NCBI GenBank assembly: GCA_032622095.1
Contig: CP136065.1
Location: 242,027,530-242,091,529, forward strand
Length of the DNA stretch: 64,000 nucleotides
From: Siphonodentalium dalli
Taxonomy: Eukaryota; Mollusca; Scaphopoda; Gadilida; Siphonodentaliidae
Direction of reading: 5' to 3'
Of this stretch, positions 55,468 through 64,000 are shown piece by piece. Within the stretch, counting starts at the first letter, position 1. Each line of letters starts with the position of its first letter. The translations under genes were made by a program, and so were the position numbers. A model generated the notes under the pieces. It did not search any database, was not told the origin of the DNA, and saw nothing but the letters and a program-made list of their open reading frames with translations.

Positions 55468-55950
55468 GTGTCATCGGGAAGGCACTCGGGAATAGTCGGC
55501 AATAGTCGGGAAAATATTCTGGACTGATCGGGAGGGCATTCTGGAATAGTCGGGAAGGTATTCGGGAGTCATGACGTTATTCGGGACGCAATTCGATGGC
55601 GAATTCGGGAATAACCTACCGAATACTGCCGACTACTCCAGAATATCCACCCGAATACTGCCGACTACTCCCGAATAGGTGGCGAATTGCTCCCGAATTT
55701 CTCCCGATGATTGACAAATCGGGAGCGATTCGGCTTGGTTCCAGATAGTTTTGAATATTTCAAAACTGTCGGGAGCAAGTCCAGAATCGTCACGAATCGA
55801 CCCAGATAGCACCGATATCCCCGATCATGTTCGGGGGTAAAAAATCACAGTCCCGACTCGTCCCGAACTTACTCCTCGATTTTTGCAAAATTATGATTCG
55901 GGAGTCATTCGGGAACGTTCGGGGTGGAACATAGGGGATATGGAACCGGG
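55468..55950. repeat. Right CCGAAT/ATTCGG motif array
   Basis: Dense copies of ATTCGGGA, TAGTCGGGAA and their reverse complements CCGAATACTGCCGACTA. The first and last parts are inverted relative to the left array. Confidence 0.7.
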
Positions 55951-56275
55951 GCTTAAGGCAGAGAATCGAGCTCTTCGCAGAAAGCCGAGAGCTCGGTAGA
56001 GAATCGGAGTCATCGGCAGAGAATAGGAATCGGAAAATAGAAAGTCAAAAGACAACTTTTGTTTTTACACAAACTGATGGCTGGTGACTAATTTCACGAT
56101 AGCGAAACACTGTTCAAATGTTGTTATTTTTTTACGTTTTATGCCGCGATTGCTCGATAGAGAATCGGAATCGTCGCTCACAAATGCTCACGAAATTCGG
56201 TAGAGATCCACATCGTCAGGAGCAGTTCCCCATAGTGTATATGTAACGCTGCTACTAATTATTTGCCTTCATATA

Positions 56276-57003
56276 TCTATTATATATTTTTGGAAGATCT
56301 GTCTGTGTATCTGTGGTCTGTGTGTGTGTGTGTGTGTTCGCGATGAACTCGAAAACGGCCGATCCGATTTCGATGAAACTTCGTATGTGAGGCTACTATC
56401 GGTCGGGAAGTGGCATAGGCATATTAATTTTCAGATCCGAGGTCAACTTTTCACGTGCCGAGGTCAAATCTGTTTTTACGCCGTTTTGCGCTAATATATT
56501 TCAGTTCGGTGCTCACAAATCGATTCGATATAGCGCGAATAATAAATTGCCAGTTATATAATTTGCACGGTTAGAATCTGTGGCGCTTCATCTTTCTAAT
56601 AATGTAACACATGCCTGTGTACGTTTAAAGTTTCTACCTTAATTATCGGGAAGAACGCAGGACCATGCTTCGCTCATCGAAAAACATTCCGTAAATATAT
56701 TACGCCGTCAACAGATCGTGACGTGATCGCGTTTAACTCTTAACCGGCCGATGTCGCGTTAACTCATCACCGGCCGAGGTATCCGCAAATGACATTGGGC
56801 TATATATCTCGGTAACGGGTGGAGCTATCAACTTGAAATTTGGTATGTGAATGTATCTTGCCCCGGATACGAATTTTATCGGGTCGCCGAGCCCGTGCGA
56901 CTCCAGCTTCGCGCATGCGCAGACCAGATCTCGTAAACGGGTGGAGCTATCGACTTGAAATTTGGTTTTTGAATAGCCCGGACGAAGTCGGGTCACCTTC
57001 TAG
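56276..57003 (+). mobile_element. Helitron-like non-autonomous element, copy 1
   Basis: Begins TCTATTATATATTTTTGGA after an A and ends GCCCGGACGAAGTCGGGT then CACCTTCTAG. A 5' TC, a short hairpin (CCCG/CGGG) about ten bases before a 3' CTAG, absence of terminal inverted repeats and no target duplication are Helitron features. The interior has AAACGGCCGATCCGATTTCG and CTCATCACCGGCCGAGGTAT. No Rep/helicase is encoded. Confidence 0.6.
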
Positions 57004-57385
57004 TCTATTATATATTTTGGAAGATATGTGTGTGTGTCTGTGTGTGTGTCTGTCTGTAATCGATGGACTCAAAAACGGCCGAGCCGATTTCGATGAAACT
57101 TGGTATGTGTGGGTATTTTCGGCCGGGGAGTGACATGGGCCAATTAATTTGCCCGTGCGACGTGACCTTGACATTGAAATCGGGTAATTTCAAGGTCAAA
57201 CGCCCGAATATCTCGGGATTTTGATGAAACTTGGTATGTGGGTGTATTTTCGGCCGGGGAGTGGCATAAACCTATTAATATGCCCGTGCAAATTTGGACG
57301 GGTCAAATTGTGACCCCACTTGACCTTGGCCTTCAAAATAGACAATTCAAGGTCAAAGCCCGGACGAAGTCGGGTCACCTTCTAG
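57004..57385 (+). mobile_element. Helitron-like element, copy 2 (short), abutting copy 1
   Basis: Starts TCTATTATATATTTTGGA directly after the CTAG of copy 1 and ends with the same hairpin and CTTCTAG (57382-57385). The interior differs from copy 1: it lacks the long middle section and carries TGACCTTGACATTGAAATC, TTCAAGGTCAAA and related repeats. Confidence 0.6.
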
Positions 57386-57388
57386 TCT

Positions 57389-57940
57389 TCTATTATATAT
57401 TTTGGAAGATCTGTTTGTGTGTTTGTGTGTGTGTTTGTGTGTAATCGATGGACTCGAAAATGGCCCAGCCGATTTCGATGAAACTTGGTATGTGGGGGTA
57501 TTTTCGGGCCACGAGTAACATAGGCCTATTGATTTTCAGATCCGAGGTCAACTTTTCACGTGCCGAGGTCAAATCTGTTTTTACGCCGTTTTGCGCTAAT
57601 ATATTTCAGTTCGGTGCTCACAAATCGATTCGATATAGCGCGAATAAAAAATTGCCAGTCATATAATTTGCACGGTTAGAATCTGTGGCTCTTCATCTTT
57701 CCAATGATGCATCACACGCCTGTGTACGTTTAAAGTTTCTACCTTAATTATCGGGAAGAACACAGGACCATGCTTCGCTCATCGAAAATCATTGCGTAAA
57801 ATATATTACGCCATCAACATATCGTGACGTGTTCGCGTTAACTCTTGCTCGGCCGATGTCGCGTTAACTCATCACCGGCCGAGGTATCCGCAAATGACAT
57901 TGGGCTATATATCTCGCAAACGGGTGGAGCTATCGACTTG
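57389..57940 (+). mobile_element. Helitron-like element, copy 3, 3' end missing
   Basis: The start TCTATTATATATTTTGGA and an interior nearly identical to copy 1 (AATCTGTTTTTACGCCGTTT, AATCGATTCGATATAGCGCG, CATGCTTCGCTCATCGAAAA), but at CTATCGACTTG it joins a (TG)n tract and a new copy without its start. This is probably a recombination joint. Confidence 0.6.
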
Positions 57941-58335
57941 TGTGTGTGTGTAATCGATGAACTCGAAAACGGCCGACTTGATTTAGATGAAACTTGGTAT
58001 GTGGGGGTATTTTGGGCCGGGGGGTGACATAAGCCTATTGATTTTCAGATCCGAGGTAAACTTTTTACGTGCCGAGGTCAAATCTGTTTTTACACTGTGT
58101 TACGGGACTTTCATTTGAGTTCGGTGCTTACAAATCGATTCGAAACAGCGCGAATAATAAAATGCCAGTCATAATAATGACACTGTGAGAATCTTTCGTG
58201 TTTCCTCTTTCCAACGATATATAATGCGTATGTATCCGTTTTAGTTATCTGCCTCAATTATCAAGAAGAAGTGGTACTATCTTCCATCAGGATAAAAACA
58301 ATGCGTATCTTCTATGACGTCGTTAGAGGTCATAA

Positions 58336-60373
58336 CCACAGTGGATCAACGGACACGAACCAAAACCGGAAGTCGTAGATTTCGAGGTGGAGAAATATTT
58401 GTCGACAAATATTTGTTGACATTTTTTGACGGTTTTTTGGGAAAATAAACGCTTGGATACCATATCTGTCCAACTGAAGGTGAGTGAATATTTCTTCACT
58501 AATGTTCGAACACCGACGATCAATTTAAGTCAGTTGTCATTGTTCGATCGCGGAAAAAATGTCATTTAATCATCGCCGCGAGACGATTTCTTCCCCAAAA
58601 TATCCCAGAAAATCATACTTTTCACATTCATCGCAGACAGCTGTCGCAACAAGCTATATACCGGTCGAAAGGGCTGTTTTCCCCCCACAAATGCATATTT
58701 TGAGTATTTTCACGGACTGTCTCAAAATTCCAAATTTCATCTTTTGATGCAGGTACCCACCTCGAAAATACTGTCCGGTTAGTCCTGTACACCCCGGAAT
58801 TTAGTTGCAATCCACCAGACCCGGCGGACAGTTTTTGTTGTTCAATCAAGAGTCGAAATGGATTAGTTGGTTGGCTGCCTTTCGTTAACAGTGGCACGTT
58901 TTTGGGTAACTGCTTTTATGTTGCAACTATAGTATACTGATCAAGTTTAGTTACCGAGTACAGTTTGCAATTTGTTCTCATATATTCGTTCAGATCGTGT
59001 AAGGTCATTAACCAAAGAATCATTTATGGAAATATTGTTAGAACAAGAATATTACAATGCCCTCCATCAAGGCCGTAGCAACATGATTGTTTTGATGGTG
59101 GGAGGTGTAGATGTATTTTCCAATAGTTTATATATAGTCAGTATATAGCGTGAAATTTGATACTTAAAAAACAATTAAAATTCGATTAATTTCAGAAAAA
59201 AACAAATCGGGACCCATGGCTGTTCTTTTTCATTATGGCCACTTTCGGGACCCACCACCCGAGTTTTGATTACAATTGTATAAAGTTTTAACTACATTTT
59301 TCGGGTATATATACACCCCTTTATTTTTATGTTTTAAACTATAGGCACCCACCCATATTTCGGAGAATTTTCGCTAATATTACATATTATAGCATAGCCA
59401 TCAAATATGCAGATGTTTATTTCCATTTCTATGAGAGGCCAAATTCACATTTCATAATTAATTGCAGTTAAGCAATAGCACTTAAGCATAATTATTTGCG
59501 ATTAAGCGCAATTCATGGTTATACTGTATGTAACTATGTACCCCTGGTAAATAAATAGGTGTATCTATAACTAAACCTGAACTCATATTGACATATCACC
59601 TCCTTGTTTTCATTGCTTTGGATAGTTGGGATTGTGAACTAGCCTAAATTCTTTATCAAAATGGGTGACTCGCGACAGTATTACCTTATGTTTTAGTCGA
59701 GTCGAGGAACCAACCCATCAAAGCTCAAGTGTGATCAGATATCGATTATTGAAGTTTGTTATTTCAATTGATTGCTGCCCAGAAACACGCCGTGAAAAGG
59801 GTGGTTTCGGTCAAAATTGCGGATGAAGATGGATAACTCTAAAACAAGTGGTAATACGGTAAAATTTTGTGATACTTTAGTAATTATACGGCCATATGTT
59901 GTTGAACAAAATGTTTATAAATCACACGTTTTTGGGAAATTTGATACCATAGTTGACAGTGGTCAGCATTATTTTTTGCAGTTAATCGATTCTGATAACT
60001 AAAGCTTATTTTGAAGAAATATTGTTGTTGTTGTTGTTGTATCTTTATAATATGGGTTTTTCTGATCGGATTGAGGACCTTTAGTTTAAATTTGCCAAAT
60101 GCAGATACACCCGGTCATGCTAATAGTTAGGTTTTATGGGTAGTTACACTTACTCTCAAGAAACTCATAGCGCTTAATCGCAATTAATTGCACTTAAGCG
60201 CAATTCATTTCAATTATGTGCAAATGACCGCAAAACTTAGGAAAAAAACTCGGAAAATTGCATCCACGAAAGGACGAACAAGCTGCTTCCTGTATAACCC
60301 CACAAGTTGTGGGTCACAACTCGTTGATCTACGACTTCCGGTTTTGGTTCGTGTCCGTTGATCCACTGTGATA
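58336..60373. mobile_element. 2.0-kb segment bounded by a perfect 44-bp inverted repeat
   Basis: CACAGTGGATCAACGGACAC continuing to AACCGGAAGTCGTAGAT at the left is mirrored exactly at the right (ATCTACGACTTCCGG to GATCCACTGTG, 60328-60371). The interior shows no transposase. It contains a family D copy and CACTTAAGCGCAATTCAT-type repeats. It sits within Helitron-like sequence, so it is either a nested TIR element or the result of an inverted duplication. No clear target duplication was found. Confidence 0.5.
59690..60088 (-). mobile_element. Family D element, copy 3, one end missing
   Basis: GTCGAGGAACCAACCCATCA, AAAGCTCAAGTGTGATCAGA, AAATTGCGGATGAAGATGGA, ATAGTTGACAGTGGTCAGCA and GATCGGATTGAGGACCTTTAG match 36960-37707. 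The minisatellite-bearing end is absent. Confidence 0.7.
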
Positions 60374-61099
60374 ACGTTAGATCACGTTAACGCTTAACCG
60401 GCCGATGCATTTGACTGTTTCAGACGTCTTGGCGATATCTCGGGCACCGATGGTAATTTATCTTTACGTTGAAACTTGATAATTAATGAGCGTGTGTATA
60501 TGAGGCGCGTTTATATACTTGAGTGGAAATCAAATCGGGTTAAACTGGCGAATTTTTACGGACGAAATTTGATGCATAGGGTATCTCGGTATCCGCTGGG
60601 CCGATTTCCCGGTATCCGCTGGGCCGATTTCCACCATTTACGACGTGACCTTGACCTTGAAATCGGGTCATTTCAAGGTCAAACGCCCGATTATCACGGG
60701 ATTTCGATGAAACTTGGTATGTGGGGGTACTTTCGTATGGGGAGTCTCATAAGCATATTCATTTGCCCGTGCGACGTGACCTTGACCTTGAAATCGGGTC
60801 AATTCAAGGTCAAATCGCCAATTTTGATGGTATTTCGACGAAATTTTATACATAGGGTTACTTTTGTCCACTGGGTGTTTTGGACGGGTCAAATCGTGAC
60901 CCCGACCTGACCTTGACCTTCAAAATGATCAATTCAAGGTCAAATCGGGTAAAACCGGATGGATTTCGACGGGTACTTTTGTCGGGTACCTTTGTCCGGG
61001 CAGTGTTTTGGACTGGTCAAATCGTTACCCCACTTGACCTTGACCTTCAAAATGGACAATTCAAGGTCAAAGCCCGGACGAAGTCGGGTCACCTTCTAG

Positions 61100-61130
61100 T
61101 ATATATATTTATATATATATATATATATAA
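61100..61130. repeat. TA-rich tract
   Basis: Imperfect (TA)n immediately after the Helitron-like 3' end. Confidence 0.8.
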
Positions 61131-61204
61131 GGCCACGAGAAAATGGAATGCTATTTACAGGCAATTTTCAGTAGCATCGGAACACGTCGTACTATCGAGT
61201 GTTT

Positions 61205-61315
61205 ACTTATCATGTAGTTAGTTATATGTGCTACAGATGCGTTTTATATATAAGCATGTCTGCAATTATAGTTATATGTGCTACAGATGTATTTTATATA
61301 TAAGCATGTCTGCGA
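61205..61315. repeat. 56-bp direct duplication
   Basis: TAGTTATATGTGCTACAGAT through AAGCATGTCTGC occurs twice in a row. Confidence 0.85.
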
Positions 61316-61550
61316 TCATTTTCTGGCAGATTATAGGTTTCTGTATCGAAATACCTGCACAAAACATTCCAGACAAATTTCCAGTTTGTATGAACGAGGC
61401 CTTAACACTTTCATAGAGTTCACGACGGAGTAGCGCTGGTGCGGCATTCAAGATCATGTGCCAGAGCAAACTCGTATATAAGCGAATCTCCCATTGGGAG
61501 CATCGCATATAAGATAATGCACTCATGGCTTACAACTTCAAGGTAACTAT

Positions 61551-62022
61551 TGTTAGGCGAATGTATTCTCTAAAAGTGATGTGAAACACTCCAGTTGTGT
61601 GATAAAATAGAAATGGAGAATAATCTTGCTCAAAGTAGTTATTTTTATGAATATTAATCCAAATTTACAACACACACCGTAAGTCTTATATATTTATAAA
61701 ATGCAATGAGTATCGATGGCAAAATCATTTGCGTTAGTTTATCGGCGATTATTGCGTCCCGAATCGAGATGTAAATATTTACAATTGAGTGTAGTTCAGA
61801 CGGTGTTTTCTATGGAGTTGTATTTGGTCGATTTCTTTGAGATTTTTGGCGATGTTAGTAGAATGCTACATTCTCTCATATGGCATAGCGCCTGCATACT
61901 AACTTATCAGTACCACGTACCCGAACAAGTCCATACTATGTCTTTAAATATATGCGAGGCTCACAAATATATCAGAGAATGAATTGGCATAGTGTTTTCG
62001 CAAAATTTCATGGGAGGATTAA
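61551..62022 (+). mobile_element. PAL element E10, type 4 remnant, split by a family I insertion
   Basis: TGTTAGGCGAATGTATTCTC (inner border and first arm of a palindrome) is cut at about 61572 by a full family I copy and resumes at about 61947 as ATATATGCGAGGC, then ATCAGAGAATGAATTGGC, ATAGTGTTTTCGCAAAAT and TTAA (62019-62022). The TTTTCGCAAAAT stretch identifies the type 4 border seen, inverted, in E8. The palindrome centre is shortened. Confidence 0.55.
61573..61948 (+). repeat. Family I element, full copy nested in a palindrome
   Basis: AAAGTGATGTGAAACACTCC to ATGTCTTTAAA, aligning with 9735-10112 along its whole length. Confidence 0.7.
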
Positions 62023-62259
62023 CCAGGGAGTATATCAAACAGGCGCTGTTCCAATTTATAATACATATTTTGGATCAGTTCCCTGGATCGAGTCGGTTTT
62101 ACTCTCATTGACGATTGACGGCACGTGCAGAAGTAATAACCATCAATTAGCTAGGGATTTAATGACAGCTTAATCGTGTACAGGTATTACATAACACACT
62201 TCCACCAGTACCTGTGCACCAATATCAACTATCAACTTCAAATAGATCGTCGATGCAAT

Positions 62260-63221
62260 CAGGGGCGTAGGAAGCTATATTTATTGGGGGGTATCAGGGG
62301 CGTAGGAAAGAAGTTTGTATATGAGGGGCCACATTCGATGGTCGCGTCGAAGGCTGGAGATGGGGAGAGCTCGAGAGGGGTGTCCCCTCTGGTCGGTGGG
62401 GAATATTTTTTTAATTTAAACCCCTCAGATCGCATTTCGTTGCATCTGTAACAGCATTTACGTTAAATAACCCATTGAGGGAATATATGGTATTTTAGTT
62501 TTTCACCTGTTGTACAAAATAGTATGGAGATCATTTTTGACTCTCATAAGCGTGTGTGTACAAATGGAGCAGTCTTCCATGAAAACATGATATGTAGGTT
62601 TATACTTACATAATTATATATTCACATTCTCAGCTTTCCCAGTCTAATCCATAGTAGTAGTGCATGTAACTGAAAGGTGGCCTCGATAAAGCAGGCAGAT
62701 TCGCCATTTAAGCAGTACCAAAGTACTAGCTGTGATGAAGCGTATAGTTTCCGTATTTACTCTTCAAATAATTTCGTATTGAATTCACCTTGGAAATCTT
62801 GGTGTTGATTTATTTTGTAGCTTTGGACAAATTAGATACCGTTTGTGGGCTAACACAATGATTTCTGAGAGAGTACTGTAACAATAAGACTTATAAGGAG
62901 CAAAGGCCGGTGGATAGCACCATATGGGGAGTTATAATTTATTACCCGATAAAAACCTAAATGTTTGTACTTGTATGATAACACAATCCAGTGAGACAAT
63001 AACACATGGCAGTCAAGGCACTTAATCTTTATAATGGTACCCCCAACCGCTAATTGCCCATATAGAGTATACTATATATTTTATGTCAAACTGTGCGGGA
63101 GGAGAATGTGACTGGTTAGGTTGAATAAATAACAAATACAGTTTAAGTGTTGACCATTTTCTGGAAATGTTTTGGGGGGGGGGGGGTATTTACCCCCTCA
63201 CCCCCGGTTCCTAAGCCCCTG
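62260..63221. mobile_element. Non-autonomous hAT-like element with 8-bp target duplication
   Basis: The left end CAGGGGCGTAGGAAGC and the inverted right end CAGGGGCTTAGGAACC are flanked by GATGCAAT (62252-62259) and GACGCAAT (63222-63229), an 8-bp duplication with one mismatch, as expected for hAT elements. A second left-end-like sequence, CAGGGGCGTAGGAAAG, lies at about 62295, so a related element or internal duplication is present. A 13-G run is at 63174-63186. No transposase is encoded. Confidence 0.7.
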
Positions 63222-63229
63222 GACGCAAT

Positions 63230-63492
63230 ACAGACAGTGTTATAATTATGCCATTCATATTTCATTTTGTAAATTTCCAAGCAGTTATATAGAGACTGTG
63301 AATGCTTCTTTGACTATATGTGAATTGAATTTTCGTTTGGATTTTAATAAAAAGTAATTTTCCAATAAAAATATATATAATTCAAGTTGAGTGTGGATTT
63401 CCGACCCCCATACAAATTGTGCATTTTAATCAAGGTCCTATTGTGTAACTGTCACAGTGATCACTTGGTTCCAATCGATTACTAGATGCGAT
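63230..63492. other. No gene recognised
   Basis: AT-rich, short frames only. Confidence 0.4.
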
Positions 63493-63550
63493 CGCACACG
63501 ATTCAACAATGCTGCATGCATGCATGCATAGCATTGTTGCATCGTGTGCG
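63493..63550. repeat. Short hairpin
   Basis: CGCACACGATTCAACAATGC and GCATTGTTGCATCGTGTGCG pair around (GCAT)n. The stem is about 20 bp with one bulge. Confidence 0.8.
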
Positions 63551-63555
63551 GGGTT

Positions 63556-64000
63556 AGATCATGCCACGAAACTCTACTCTGTATATATCGCCCGTATAGA
63601 GATCGTGTTCCACCAGTAAAAAACCTGGGAACGTTTTGAAGTTTTGACAGGGAACCTCATAATGTCGAAAACAATAACCCTGGGAATATATGTCTTAGTT
63701 ATTATCTGTTCCTTAATAATGTACACCACTGTAGGTGAAGGTCCCAACTCGAAATTTCACGATTTAAGTGACTTTGTGAGCAATTTTGCTTTGCGGCGCT
63801 TATAATTATGGAATTTCTCCTGGGTAATTAATTCAATGTTTTTTGCGATCTCGGCTCACAAAAGTTACATAAAAGCATGCAATTTCTAGTTGGGACCTTC
63901 ATCTACAGTGAAGTACATTATTAAGGGACAGATACTAACTAAGAAATGTATTCCCCGCGTTATTTTTAGACTTTATAGGGTTCCCTGTCAAAAAGTTCCC
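63556..64000. repeat. Family B fold-back repeat, cut by the window end
   Basis: AGATCATGCCACGAAACTCT, GATCGTGTTCCACCAGTA and TTTTGAAGTTTTGACAGGGA start the copy. The mirrored half is present up to GGTTCCCTGTCAAAAAGTTC at the end of the window. Confidence 0.8.

Larger units (their letters stand above)
52901..56237 (+). mobile_element. Candidate 3.3-kb DNA transposon holding a HARBI1-like fragment
   Basis: The left end CACTGTGGGGGAACCACTCC and the inverted right end CACTATGGGGAACTGCTCC are imperfect terminal repeats of about 27 bp. Both are flanked by TAT (52898-52900, 56238-56240). Inside both ends the motif TCTCTACCGAGC is repeated: twice on the left in one orientation, several times on the right in the other (CTCGGTAGAGAATCGG). 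Such subterminal repeats are usual binding sites of cut-and-paste transposases. The interior carries family E repeats, an unknown frame and a Harbinger-type fragment. That these parts form one element is an inference. Confidence 0.45.
57941..61099 (+). mobile_element. Helitron-like element, copy 4, interrupted
   Basis: Begins inside the element (GTAATCGATGAACTCGAAAA) and continues to about 58335, where an inverted-repeat-bounded segment enters. It resumes after 60373 (TTAACCGGCCGATG) and ends AAAGCCCGGACGAAGTCGGG, then CACCTTCTAG (61096-61099) before T. The 60640-61060 part has at least eight TCAAGGTCA or TGACCTTGA motifs. Confidence 0.5.

Overview
The window is AT-rich DNA from a metazoan nuclear genome. 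No operons, ribosome-binding sites or dense gene packing are visible. Every recognisable protein fragment belongs to a mobile element: non-LTR retrotransposon reverse transcriptases, a LINE ORF1 zinc-knuckle fragment and a HARBI1-like transposase fragment. The mix of LINEs, short TTAA-flanked elements, Helitron-like arrays, hAT-like and Harbinger-like elements suggests a marine invertebrate, possibly a lophotrochozoan, but the sequence does not fix the taxon. I found no convincing host gene, tRNA or rRNA.

Layout. 0-10 kb: short mobile elements and 3' ends of LINEs. 10.8-12.95 kb: a three-copy tandem repeat of about 656 bp. 12.95-16.16 kb: a TTAA-flanked element that carries a long 5'-truncated LINE. 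16-32 kb: fold-back elements, more TTAA-flanked elements, an ORF1 fragment and several dispersed repeat families. 32.6-33.4 kb: a 46-bp minisatellite. 36.5-37.7 kb: a TTAA-flanked element containing a 25-bp minisatellite. 39.1-47.56 kb: an 8.4-kb satellite of 31-33-bp units with higher-order structure. 47.7-52.9 kb: fold-back repeats and an RT fragment on the minus strand. 52.9-56.2 kb: a candidate DNA transposon holding the HARBI1-like fragment. 56.3-61.1 kb: a Helitron-like array interrupted by an inverted-repeat-bounded insertion. 61.5-63.2 kb: a nested TTAA element and a hAT-like element with an 8-bp duplication. The window ends inside a fold-back repeat.

The most unusual signal is a 67-bp, nearly perfect palindrome (called PAL here). 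It runs from CCAATGCATTCTC to GAGAATGCATTGG around a CGACC-ATA-GGTCG centre. It occurs about 16 times, whole or partial, in ten elements. Those elements have at least four unrelated sets of termini, three of them starting TTAAC(C/A)CTTT or close to it. One insertion can be proved from the window alone: the tandem repeat at 10.8-12.95 kb supplies empty sites that show precise insertion at TTAA with duplication of those four bases, as for piggyBac-type elements. No piggyBac transposase is encoded here, so these elements would depend on an enzyme encoded elsewhere.

Repeat family letters used below (B, C, D, E, I, J, K) are local labels only.
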